64,000 nt of DNA from Lentimonas sp. CC4 (GTDB taxonomy: Bacteria; Verrucomicrobiota; Verrucomicrobiia; Opitutales; Coraliomargaritaceae): the NCBI RefSeq assembly GCF_902728235.1, contig NZ_CACVBO010000001.1, forward strand, positions 3,062,001 to 3,126,000, given 5' to 3'. Every line of letters begins with the position of its first letter. Positions within the stretch are counted from its first letter, which is position 1. A program made the position numbers and the translations under genes. The notes beneath the pieces are model-generated. The model saw only the letters and a list, made by a program, of their open reading frames with translations. It was not told where the DNA came from and made no database searches. Below, piece by piece: positions 29,052-37,733 of this stretch.

Positions 29052-29147
29052 GCTGTGGTTGGGGTGTCAATTCATCCCCTCTTGGTGAAGACAGTGAGGT
29101 TATCCTAAACGACTCACAACTAATTATACATATGATCAGCTGCATCC

Positions 29148-29191
29148 TGCGTATGGAGGGTGTAGTGAGTCATATATATGATTTGTTGCCT
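29148..29191 (+). promoter_or_regulatory. Conserved 44-bp two-dyad intergenic element, copy C
   Basis: TGCGTATGGAGGGTG is followed by the perfect palindrome TCATATATATGA (29170-29181) and TTTGTTG, aligned gap-free with copies A, B and D. It lies between divergent genes, 97 bp from the start of the - strand esterase and 118 bp before the PEP-CTERM remnant. This position rules out a role as terminator of an upstream + strand gene and favours an operator/promoter role. Confidence 0.6.
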
Positions 29192-29308
29192 AGGATGTTG
29201 GATAATCGCAATTTATATAAATCTAAATCGCAGTATCGGCAATTCGCTCTTTCGCTGCTTTATTGATTTTCACAAATCCTAACTACATTAAACCTAACAC
29301 AAAAAAGT

Positions 29309-29427
29309 ATGAAAAAACACACATCACTCGTTCTTCTCACCTCACCGTTGTTCCCGAGCCTGGCACCTTCGCACTGCTCGCAGGGCTGACTGGTCTGGTA
29401 TCTGTGATGCTTCGTCGACGCCGTTAG
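29309..29427 (+). pseudogene. PEP-CTERM gene remnant: signal peptide joined out of frame to the sorting signal
   Basis: The ATG at 29309 begins MKKHTSLVLLTS, matching the signal peptide start of the 23748 gene (MKRYTSSCILVS), and its leader also resembles that gene's. The other end, in a different frame, reads TVVPEPGTFALLAGLTGL and ends in RRRR before the TAG at 29425. The whole ectodomain (about 200 residues) is missing. A short direct repeat CTCACCTCACC lies at the join. Confidence 0.85.
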
Positions 29428-29465
29428 TCTTCGATTGAAGCAGTGACTCATATTGCTTGAAACAG

Positions 29466-29495
29466 TGGGGCGGATCGATGATCCGCCCCGCTTTG
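29466..29495 (+). terminator. GC-rich hairpin after the PEP-CTERM remnant
   Basis: GGGGCGGATC (29467-29476), loop GAT, and GATCCGCCCC (29480-29489) form a perfect 10-bp stem followed by GCTTTG. It probably was the terminator of the now-deleted PEP-CTERM gene and still separates it from the next one. Confidence 0.6.
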
Positions 29496-29549
29496 CGCAT
29501 GGGGCAATTGTCCGATTTCTTCTAAATCCTGATGGCGAGACATATAATA

Positions 29550-30344
29550 ATGAAAACAGGCAGCTGGCACTATCTTCTCATCTCATTCGTCACGTGTGTC
29601 TCTTCGAATGCCGCAATTGTTGGCAACGGGCGCTTCGATACGGCACCATCTACGTATCGACAAAACTCGGCTTCGGTCGGTTACTATTTGAATGCAGCCT
29701 CTGGGGATATTATTTGCGGAGGTCAATATCCATTTGAAAGGACTTTCGATACTAAGATAAACATAAACCAGTGGTTGATCACTCGAAACATCCAATCGCC
29801 TCAGTATGATGCAACTGGCGGCAACGTCGGTGGCGGCATGGTGATGCGTCCGGACGATGTATTGAAAAATAGACCGCGCGCGATTCTGCAATTTGCTCAA
29901 GATGACAAGACCACGACAGGAATCGTTAACTTCTCGATTGATTTCAAATTTAACCATACAGACACCGGAATGGTCGGCAATGTCGAGCTGTATGGTTGGA
30001 ATGCGGGTGAGACTGGTCCGATACTCTCAATCGGTGGTTCAACTGCCAACTCTGCGGATTTTAATGTAACCGTCGCGGGAAGCGCGGTGAACCTGTTGGG
30101 GGAAACGGGTGTGAAGATTCACGCCACCGATTTTTCGGCTGACACCTGGAAGACTGTGACCATCGAAGGGGTGGACCTCGGCACGGGCTTCGATTTCTTC
30201 GCATGGCGCTTGGGTGTTGTCGGAGCTGATGATGGCGACATCGCTTCGTTCGATAATCTCGTGGACATTCCAGAGCCTGAAACGTTCACACTACTCTTTG
30301 GGCTCACTGGTCTGGTGTTGATTTTTATTCGCCGCCGCCAGTAG
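29550..30344 (+). CDS. PEP-CTERM sorted surface protein (paralog 2)
   Basis: The ATG at 29550 begins the signal peptide MKTGSWHYLLISFVTCVSSN; an in-frame ATG at 29532 adds six residues in front. The 264-residue protein shares many blocks with paralog 1 (ATGGN-GGGMVM, RPRAILQFA, FSIDFKFN, VELYGWN-GETGP, FFAWRLGVVGAD) and ends in DIPEPETFTLLFGLTGL plus RRRQ. The PEP sequence is intact (PEPET). Its stop is 26 bp before the start of the sulfatase fusion gene, so the two are probably co-transcribed. Confidence 0.83.
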   Translation: MKTGSWHYLLISFVTCVSSNAAIVGNGRFDTAPSTYRQNSASVGYYLNAASGDIICGGQYPFERTFDTKININQWLITRNIQSPQYDATGGNVGGGMVMRPDDVLKNRPRAILQFAQDDKTTTGIVNFSIDFKFNHTDTGMVGNVELYGWNAGETGPILSIGGSTANSADFNVTVAGSAVNLLGETGVKIHATDFSADTWKTVTIEGVDLGTGFDFFAWRLGVVGADDGDIASFDNLVDIPEPETFTLLFGLTGLVLIFIRRRQ

Positions 30345-30370
30345 CCGATAAACACAATCTTTAAGGTTTT

Positions 30371-33355
30371 ATGATAACTAATATTAAAAAAGGGTGCTTC
30401 GTGACTGTTGTTTTTGTTGCGTGGGCTGCGGTCGCTTCGAGTCAGACGACTTTGATCGATGCGACGTTTAACGATACGGACGACGGTCTGCTTGAAAGCT
30501 TCAGTAGTCTAGACAATGGCGCTGGGAATCCGGCTTGGGTTCAAGCCACTGGCGAGGCCTCGATGTCGGTCGATGACCCATCTGTTGGGACGCTGGGTGC
30601 GGTCAGTGATGGTTCATTTGATGGAACTATTTTACAATCCGATAGCTCGGTAGCGATTACTTTTGTCGTCGAATCGATTACCGATCCGGATGACGGCCCA
30701 ACGAATAATGGGCACTGGCTGGGTCTACAAGGCAACGATAGTGAGCTCTGGAACAATTCGGAAGATGCCAGTGGCAACGATGCGTGGGCTGTCGGGGTTC
30801 GATTCTTGAGTGGTAACGTGGATTTCGTATACGACAAAGTCGGAGGGAACGAAGTGAGCATCGCTTCTCTGGGAACGTATACAGTGGCGAGCTTACAGGA
30901 TGGTTACACCGCAGCGCTCACGCTTGATGAGGATGGTTGGGATATCTCTATTACTGGGATTATTACTAGCACGAGAGGCACAGGTTCTTGGCCAGCAGGG
31001 TTTGATTACTCCAACTTACAAGTGGATGACGCCGTCTATGCGGCTATGACGTATCAACAATCAGAGGAAGCAGGCACGATTGTCGATTTACAATCGATCT
31101 TAGTGGTCGGGGACAATTTATCATTACCAGTCGATCCGAATGCTGATTCGGATGGCGATGATATGATCAATGCCTACGAAAGCGCGAATGGCCTAGATCC
31201 TAATGACGCTTCAGACCGAAACACGGATTTAGACGAGGATGGCCTGACGAATTATGAAGAATTCCTGCTCGGCACTGCCGCAAATTTAATGGATACGGAC
31301 AACGATGGCTTGAGTGATTACGCCGAGGTCAACCAGCACTTCACCGACCCTCTAGACGCAGATTCTGACGATGACTTTCTGAATGATTCTGATGAGTTAC
31401 TGATTTTTAGAACCGATCCGAATCTACAGGATAGTGATTTGGACGGATTCGATGATGGTGCCGAGCTTGCTACGCTTTCGAATCCGCGTGATCTTTCGAT
31501 TACTCCGACAGGGCAAGATAGTGACGAGGATGGGCTCTTAGATAACTTAGAAATAGAAGCTTTCGGCACCCTCGATAGTGACGGATTGGCTGACAATGAC
31601 GGCGACCTCTTTCCGAACATTGTGGAGCAGGCTTTTGGTAGCTTACTCAATGATGCAGCATCGATACCGCAGCTCAATCTGGATGCTGGGTTGGAATTGA
31701 CCTTCAAGCGCCATCTGATTGCAGGTGTCGGTTATGAGCTCTTAGTTTCCGAGGACTTGAAGACGTGGCAATCCTACCTAGGCTACCTTCTAGAAAATGC
31801 ATCGTCTTCGGCGGGTGCAAATCATGAGGAAGCATCATACGATTTACTGGGCGATGCGGATCAACTATTTGTCAAAGCCAGTTCACGAACGGAGATTGTC
31901 AGTCGGCCCAATATCATTGTGATCTACACCGACGATCAGGGCTTCGGCGACATGGGAGCGAACAATCCTAATTGTAAATTCCCGACACCAGCACTGGACC
32001 AACTGGCGGCACAGGGGATTAATTTTACAGATGGCCATACCGCGGACACCGTCTGCACGCCCTCGCGTTATGCATTGTTGACGGGTCGCTACCCTTGGCG
32101 GACGAGCAGGAAGTCAGGTGTGCTCGGCGCGGATGCGAAGCCCATGATTGACAACGATAGGGCAACGCTGGCCTCCTTCTTGCGTGATCATGGCTACGCA
32201 ACTGCGATGATCGGTAAGTGGCACCTCGGCATGGATATCCCTGGATCGAACGGCAACCGAACGTTCACGAGCCCGATCACTGACTTACCACTCGACAAGG
32301 GATTTGACTACTTCTACGGGATTCCCGCTTCCATGAATTTTGGTTATCTGGCTTGGATCGAAGGGCGCTTTACCGAAGTTAATCCGACTCTCAGGACCAG
32401 CAAAAAGAATAACACGCTTCCAGGCTCGTTCAATGACTATCGAATTACACCTCCGTATTCTGAAACGACGGGCGGGCTCGAAGTCGCTCCTGATTTTGAC
32501 GACGTTTTATGCCTAACTCGTTTTACCGATAAGGCGATCGAGTGGATGAGGCAGCAAGTTCCCGAAGCTCGTGGCGGAAAGCCGTTTTTTGTCTACATTC
32601 CTTATACCTCATCTCATAAGCCCGTTTGCCCTCGCGATGATTTTCTCGGGCTGAGTGATGCGGGTGCATACGGTGATTTTATGATGGAGACGGATTATCA
32701 TGTCGGAAACATCCTGAAGTTCCTTGATGAGAGTGGCCTCGCCAATAATACGATGGTGATCTTCTCCAGTGACAATGGTCCCGAGACCAACTATGCGGCG
32801 CGAGATAACGCTTACGGGCATGATAGTGCTGGGATCTATCGGGGAGGTAAGCGCGACGTGTATGAAGGCGGGCACCGCGTTCCCTTTGTGGTTCGCTGGC
32901 CGGCAGGTATTGCTGCTGATGGTCGTGTTTGGGATAAGCCCGTTTGCCAGACTGATTTACTCGCCACTTTTGCTGACATAATCGGTGTGACATTGGCAGA
33001 CGATGAAGGCGAAGACAGCGTGAGCTTCTATGATGTGTTACGCGACGATTCTGCGAGCCCAATACGTCTGCCTATGATTGTTCGTGGCGAAACCGGCAGT
33101 CGCTATGCACTACGTGATGGTGATTGGAAGTTAATCATGCCGTCCTCCAGTGTGACGAGCTATGAACTCTATAATTTAGCGAATGATCCCACGGAATCGA
33201 ATGATTTGTCAGGATCCACGGACCAGTCGATTATCGACCGTATTGCCGCAATGGAGGCCAGTATTACTGAAATCATTGTAAGTGGCCGCACCACGCCTGG
33301 CGCGGATGTTGGCAACGACACAGGGTTATGGAATGATCTTGTGTGGATTCCTTAG
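30371..33355 (+). CDS. Modular secreted sulfatase: N-terminal sandwich domain, calcium-binding repeats, S1 sulfatase domain
   Basis: This 994-residue protein has a signal peptide (to about ASSQT, residue 25), an N-terminal lectin-like sandwich domain to about residue 250 (TFNDTDDGLLESFSSLD), an acidic region of about seven thrombospondin type 3-like repeats (DADSDDDFLNDSDELL, DLDGFDDGAEL; about 255-430), and a S1 sulfatase domain from about 515. The sulfatase part has IYTDDQGFGD, Cys562 in CTPSR, GKWHLGMD, YTSSHKPVCP and SSDNGPE, and is complete. A family sulfatase is normally about 500 residues, so roughly half the protein is extra. The repeats probably rigidify or calcium-stabilise a tether to the surface. 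Confidence 0.88.
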   Translation: MITNIKKGCFVTVVFVAWAAVASSQTTLIDATFNDTDDGLLESFSSLDNGAGNPAWVQATGEASMSVDDPSVGTLGAVSDGSFDGTILQSDSSVAITFVVESITDPDDGPTNNGHWLGLQGNDSELWNNSEDASGNDAWAVGVRFLSGNVDFVYDKVGGNEVSIASLGTYTVASLQDGYTAALTLDEDGWDISITGIITSTRGTGSWPAGFDYSNLQVDDAVYAAMTYQQSEEAGTIVDLQSILVVGDNLSLPVDPNADSDGDDMINAYESANGLDPNDASDRNTDLDEDGLTNYEEFLLGTAANLMDTDNDGLSDYAEVNQHFTDPLDADSDDDFLNDSDELLIFRTDPNLQDSDLDGFDDGAELATLSNPRDLSITPTGQDSDEDGLLDNLEIEAFGTLDSDGLADNDGDLFPNIVEQAFGSLLNDAASIPQLNLDAGLELTFKRHLIAGVGYELLVSEDLKTWQSYLGYLLENASSSAGANHEEASYDLLGDADQLFVKASSRTEIVSRPNIIVIYTDDQGFGDMGANNPNCKFPTPALDQLAAQGINFTDGHTADTVCTPSRYALLTGRYPWRTSRKSGVLGADAKPMIDNDRATLASFLRDHGYATAMIGKWHLGMDIPGSNGNRTFTSPITDLPLDKGFDYFYGIPASMNFGYLAWIEGRFTEVNPTLRTSKKNNTLPGSFNDYRITPPYSETTGGLEVAPDFDDVLCLTRFTDKAIEWMRQQVPEARGGKPFFVYIPYTSSHKPVCPRDDFLGLSDAGAYGDFMMETDYHVGNILKFLDESGLANNTMVIFSSDNGPETNYAARDNAYGHDSAGIYRGGKRDVYEGGHRVPFVVRWPAGIAADGRVWDKPVCQTDLLATFADIIGVTLADDEGEDSVSFYDVLRDDSASPIRLPMIVRGETGSRYALRDGDWKLIMPSSSVTSYELYNLANDPTESNDLSGSTDQSIIDRIAAMEASITEIIVSGRTTPGADVGNDTGLWNDLVWIP

Positions 33356-33373
33356 TCTTAGCTTATCACATCA

Positions 33374-33417
33374 TACATATGTATGACGTGGGGACTCATA
33401 CGCATGATTCGTTGTAT
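33374..33417 (+). promoter_or_regulatory. Conserved 44-bp two-dyad intergenic element, copy D
   Basis: The first dyad is the perfect palindrome CATACATATGTATG (33372-33385); the second is TCATACGCATGA (33396-33407), near-palindromic, followed by TTCGTTGT. Their centres are 23 bp apart as in copy A. It lies 20-38 bp before the Verru_Chthon-like gene. Confidence 0.6.
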
Positions 33418-33437
33418 ACGGTTGATCGTCGCTCATT

Positions 33438-36400
33438 GTGTTTGAAATAATAGAAATGCCTATACCCCTAAAATTACGCGTTCCTCTTTTAGTTCGGAGG
33501 CGCCAACCGCAAGGTTTTGCCCTCGTCATCGCACTGAGTCTGATGGCTTTTGTGTTGTTGCTGTTGCTTTCGATTACAACGCTGGTTCAGATCGAATCGA
33601 AGGGTGCCCAGACGCAGATGCAGCGAATGGCAGCCGAGCAGGCGGCGCTGCTTTCCTTGAATCTCGCAATAGGCAAACTTCAAGAGACTGCGGGGCTCGA
33701 TCAGCGGGTCACAGCGCCAGCTGAAGCTGCTGGTCGCACTGAGGTGGGTGCCAAACAACTCACTGGTGTTTGGCGTTCATGGGAAGGACTGAACCATCAG
33801 GAGAATGGACTACCGATTGCGCCTGTCTATGCGTCAAAATCAGTCACAGGAGATCAGGAAATCGCATCGACGAATACAGGTCGTTTCCTGGGATGGTTGG
33901 TGTCCTCGACATACGATTCTACGATTACGCCTGCTATAGACTTTGACAGTCCACCAGTTTTGACGGAGGTGCCTGATTCGACCGTTGTCTTAGTCGGTGA
34001 GGGGAGCGTCGGGCCAGATTCGGAGGATCGGGAAGTTCACGTCAGGGCGACTGAAATGGCGGACGGGAATACTGCAGTTGCATGGTGGATTAGTGGTGAG
34101 AATACCAAGGCGTTGTTAACGGTTCCAGAAGTGAGCTCAGAAGTTATTGAGTTGAGTCAACGCTTGGCGAGTTCGACCGAAGCAGACCCAAATGTTTTTG
34201 ATATTCCAGAGCCCTATCAAGCTCTGGATGAGGAGCCCGATTACGAGTCTCAGTTGGATCTTGTTGCTGATCGGCGCGGTTTAGATTTGCTTTCAGAGAG
34301 AACTGCCGCCGACCCTATCGTTTCAGAGGAGTATTTTCATGACTTGACTGCCCATTCACGCGGGTTGCTGACAAATACCGCGACGGGTGGTTGGAGGCGT
34401 GATTTGTCTCTAATGAGTGAGCAGTGGGATGAGATGCCGGACAGTGATCTTCCACTTTTTACGCTATCGCCAGGTGTGGAAACCACCGCAAACAAATTCG
34501 CTTCTCTGCCGAAGGGACTGATATACCCATGGTCATCACGCTTCACAGATCCCGAGGAAGTGGAAGAAGATGAAGTCGCGAGCGGCACTGCCTCAGTTTC
34601 TAGTTGGGATAGCCTAATGGACTATATGAATTTTTATAAGAAGCTGGAAGGAGATGAGGGATCTGTATTGGTGGATTTTGATCCGGCACGAGACAATACG
34701 CATATTTCTGATGACTATTCTGTGCATCTAATACTCGCCCGTATTGTTTGGTTGTTCGCCTACTATGCGAATGAAGATTCTAGCGGAGTTTATGAACCCC
34801 GCATAGTCATTCGGCCGATTATCACTCTGTGGAATCCCTACAACGTTGCTTTACGCATTGATGAAAGATATAAAATTATTAATTATGCTACGGTCGGTGT
34901 GGTGCAACCTTTAAGGCTGAAATTTACTTTGGACGGCAATACTATAGGCACCTACAATTTGGCGCAATTGATGGCGGTATCATCTACTACAAAATCGAGC
35001 CAAGTAATTCGTGTTAATACTGATTCAGCAAATGCCGACCCCATTTGGAAACCTGGTGAAGTTCGCGTCTTTAGTATGGCCGGTGAAAGTCTCGATGAAG
35101 ATAAGGCGAAGCTGAATGTAGCACTTGAACCAGGCTTGCGAATTGGTTCGGGGAGGATACTTTCTTTGCCGGATAAATTAACCGGAAGTGCTTCTGGCGA
35201 GTTCAAGGCCGAAGTCGTTATACCGGATGAGGAGACGCAATTTGCGGTGAATTTTGACCCGCAAGATGCTAAGAGTGGTCTATACAATGCAAATTATAAA
35301 TCTATTGTTTCGAGTGATCAATTGACAGAGATGTGGTCGGATAATGAGATCACTAATAGTGGTAATTTGGGAGATTTAGCGGCTGACGACTCTCCTTTTC
35401 TCATCGCTAGTTATGGACTGCGATTGATTAATGCAATAGGTGATACAGATAATGCTTCAATCGAAAGTAAGGGGGTGTTTGAGACCAGCCCAACGTCTTG
35501 GTCCGTATCAGTGAGTTCGGCTGAACAGCGTAATCCGTTTGATTGGTTGTTCCTCTCTGTGAATGACTGGGGCGACTCGAGAATGCCGACTTCAGATGGT
35601 GCCTTGATTGATGGCTCGGATGAACCTGGGTATATTGGTTCTGGTTCTGGTTCGGATGAGGGTCTACCACGCTTGGTTGTGGCTGAGTTGCCGACTCGAC
35701 CACTGACTTCTTTAGGCCAGTTACAGCATTATGATCATGCCAACTGTAACCCAAATCCGCCTCATTTTTTGAATCCAATCGGTAACAGCCACGCATCTTC
35801 TCAAATTGCTGCTGATGCTGTCTACAGTGCTGATACCGCTCTTTCAGATGCTAAAATTGTCTCATATGATCATAGTTATGTTGGCAATCATGTTTTGTTT
35901 GACGATTGGTTTGTCTCATCCATTGCTCCCGAGATGGAGTCTTGGTCTAAAACGGAGGATCGCGATGCCAAGACCGTTTATAAAGAATTTATTTCTGCTG
36001 AGACTGTGCTGCCTAATCGCGCTTACAGGCCAGCTGTGATATTGAGTGAGGCTGAAGCAGTCGCTCAATCCGACTCGCTTTTCTCCGACTCTAATGCCGA
36101 TGCGTGGCATGATGTTGCCTCGGAGATCGAGGTCGAGGGTATGTTCAACATAAATTCTACATCAGTCAGTGCATGGACTGCACTACTACGAAATATGTAT
36201 AACGAAGACGTGCCGGAACTTTCCATTACTGAAAACAGTTGGGATATCGGACTTACCAGTGGCGAGGGGCAACCAGTGAGTCGCACGACCATCGCTGGGC
36301 CTAGCAATGCGTCTGGAAATTATGCAAACATTTTGGCGACACATAAGCGACTGAGTGAAGTGCAAATTACGGCGCTTGCTGAGGCAATTGTCGAACAGGT

Positions 36401-36938
36401 TAAATTGAGAGGGCCTTTCCTTTCACTCTCTGAATTTGTCAATCGTCGATTGGTTGCCAATACCAGCCCTGAATTGGCAGCGTTAGCAAAGTCCGGTGCC
36501 CTTGAAGCAGCACTGGAAAGTTTATCTACATTGGGAGATGTGAACGAAAATCCGTATGCGGAGATCCAGAAGCTATTTGGCGATTCATCGGAGCCAGGGA
36601 TTGTTTTTCCGGAAGCGGCCGAGGGTAATGTCGCCTACGCATTCCCCGGCTGGATCCGCCAAGCGGATATTTTGCGGCCAATCGCTCCGGTTATCTCTGC
36701 TCGCGATGACACCTTTGTGATTCGTGCTTACGGTGAAAGTAGGAATCGCATAACCGGGGGGACAGATGCGGGTGCTTGGTGTGAAGCGGTCGTTCAGCGA
36801 CGTGCGGATTATGTGGATACTATCGATGAGGCAAGCGTTCTGCCAAGTGATGCGACCCTAACATCGGAGATCAATAAGCGCTTCGGCAGACGCTTTTCAA
36901 TCGTTTCTTTCCGATGGTTATCGCCTGACGAAGTTTAG
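33438..36938 (+). CDS. Verru_Chthon cassette protein A-like (pilin-like N-terminus, large secreted domain)
   Basis: The 1166-residue frame opens with GTG at 33438; the ATG at 33456 (MPIPLKLRV) is an equally plausible start. After a basic leader, GFALVIALSLMAFVLLLLLS and the following Glu form a type IV pilin/pseudopilin-like N-terminal helix (about residues 32-60) next to an amphipathic coiled segment. The rest is a long soluble region with ELPTRPLTSLGQLQHYD, a block I associate with the Verru_Chthon cassette protein A family (TIGR02600), whose role is unknown. GspK-like minor pseudopilins are a distant structural comparison. The next gene starts 15 bp downstream. Possible role: export or surface-appendage assembly tied to extracellular digestion. 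Confidence 0.72.
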   Translation: MFEIIEMPIPLKLRVPLLVRRRQPQGFALVIALSLMAFVLLLLLSITTLVQIESKGAQTQMQRMAAEQAALLSLNLAIGKLQETAGLDQRVTAPAEAAGRTEVGAKQLTGVWRSWEGLNHQENGLPIAPVYASKSVTGDQEIASTNTGRFLGWLVSSTYDSTITPAIDFDSPPVLTEVPDSTVVLVGEGSVGPDSEDREVHVRATEMADGNTAVAWWISGENTKALLTVPEVSSEVIELSQRLASSTEADPNVFDIPEPYQALDEEPDYESQLDLVADRRGLDLLSERTAADPIVSEEYFHDLTAHSRGLLTNTATGGWRRDLSLMSEQWDEMPDSDLPLFTLSPGVETTANKFASLPKGLIYPWSSRFTDPEEVEEDEVASGTASVSSWDSLMDYMNFYKKLEGDEGSVLVDFDPARDNTHISDDYSVHLILARIVWLFAYYANEDSSGVYEPRIVIRPIITLWNPYNVALRIDERYKIINYATVGVVQPLRLKFTLDGNTIGTYNLAQLMAVSSTTKSSQVIRVNTDSANADPIWKPGEVRVFSMAGESLDEDKAKLNVALEPGLRIGSGRILSLPDKLTGSASGEFKAEVVIPDEETQFAVNFDPQDAKSGLYNANYKSIVSSDQLTEMWSDNEITNSGNLGDLAADDSPFLIASYGLRLINAIGDTDNASIESKGVFETSPTSWSVSVSSAEQRNPFDWLFLSVNDWGDSRMPTSDGALIDGSDEPGYIGSGSGSDEGLPRLVVAELPTRPLTSLGQLQHYDHANCNPNPPHFLNPIGNSHASSQIAADAVYSADTALSDAKIVSYDHSYVGNHVLFDDWFVSSIAPEMESWSKTEDRDAKTVYKEFISAETVLPNRAYRPAVILSEAEAVAQSDSLFSDSNADAWHDVASEIEVEGMFNINSTSVSAWTALLRNMYNEDVPELSITENSWDIGLTSGEGQPVSRTTIAGPSNASGNYANILATHKRLSEVQITALAEAIVEQVKLRGPFLSLSEFVNRRLVANTSPELAALAKSGALEAALESLSTLGDVNENPYAEIQKLFGDSSEPGIVFPEAAEGNVAYAFPGWIRQADILRPIAPVISARDDTFVIRAYGESRNRITGGTDAGAWCEAVVQRRADYVDTIDEASVLPSDATLTSEINKRFGRRFSIVSFRWLSPDEV

Positions 36939-36953
36939 CCAATAACTATTTCT

Positions 36954-37670
36954 ATGTTTGTTAATCCCTCTAAAAACCATCTCAAGGTAGCTTTTCTCGT
37001 CGCACTCTCTATTTTCGCCATAATGTCGGCGCATGCCGATCGTGTTGCACGTATCTTGTATTATGGTGCCCCGAAGTCGGCGCCTAAGACATCGTTTGTT
37101 TATACCGCGCAGGGGGAGGGTTACAGCCGCCGAAATCCTCAGGAAGTGGCATTAGAAAGGCACAACTTTTCGAAGTCATTTCTTCTGGCTAAAGGAGCGA
37201 TTCGACTCGGATTTCTGCCGCAACGGCTACCTGAGCGGGCTGTATTTCCGGATGAGGCGCCGAGTCTTTCGATTCCAGCAAGTTGGAGTAAGGTGTTGAT
37301 TCTAGTATTTGAGGATCCGAATAATCCGATCATGCCGATCCGCGTTGAAGCGATTGACGCCAGTGATAATGTGTTTGGTCCGGGTGAGTTGTTGTTTATC
37401 AATTACTCAGAAGCCTCGATATTTGGCATGGTTGGGGACAAGAAACTATTACTGAAACCCCAAACCACAGTCTTGCTGTCGGAACCAGCAAAGGAAAAAG
37501 GCTCCTACCGCGTGAAGCTTGATTCGGTTAAGGACACGATTGAGACTCGGCAGTGGTTCTTGCGTCAATCCTGGCGACATGAGCCCGAGGTGCGACGTGT
37601 CGTTTTTGTATTCCCCTTACCTGAGCCACGCGTCGCAAAGTTATACACTGCGCCGATCAGGAATTTCTGA
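36954..37670 (+). CDS. Secreted protein of unknown function paired with the Verru_Chthon-like gene
   Basis: The 238-residue protein has a signal peptide (to SAHAD, residue 29) and starts 15 bp after the pilin-like gene. The mature part begins RVARILYYGAP and contains AVFPDEAPSLSIPASWSKVLILVF, then a beta-rich region. No known domain is recognised. Tight coupling suggests it works with the pilin-like protein, for example as an envelope partner; this is inference from position only. Confidence 0.6.
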   Translation: MFVNPSKNHLKVAFLVALSIFAIMSAHADRVARILYYGAPKSAPKTSFVYTAQGEGYSRRNPQEVALERHNFSKSFLLAKGAIRLGFLPQRLPERAVFPDEAPSLSIPASWSKVLILVFEDPNNPIMPIRVEAIDASDNVFGPGELLFINYSEASIFGMVGDKKLLLKPQTTVLLSEPAKEKGSYRVKLDSVKDTIETRQWFLRQSWRHEPEVRRVVFVFPLPEPRVAKLYTAPIRNF

Positions 37671-37733
37671 TATCAGATCAATGGCTGATTTTACAAGCAG
37701 CCGCTGGAAAAGTCGAAGAACCTATACCTACCT

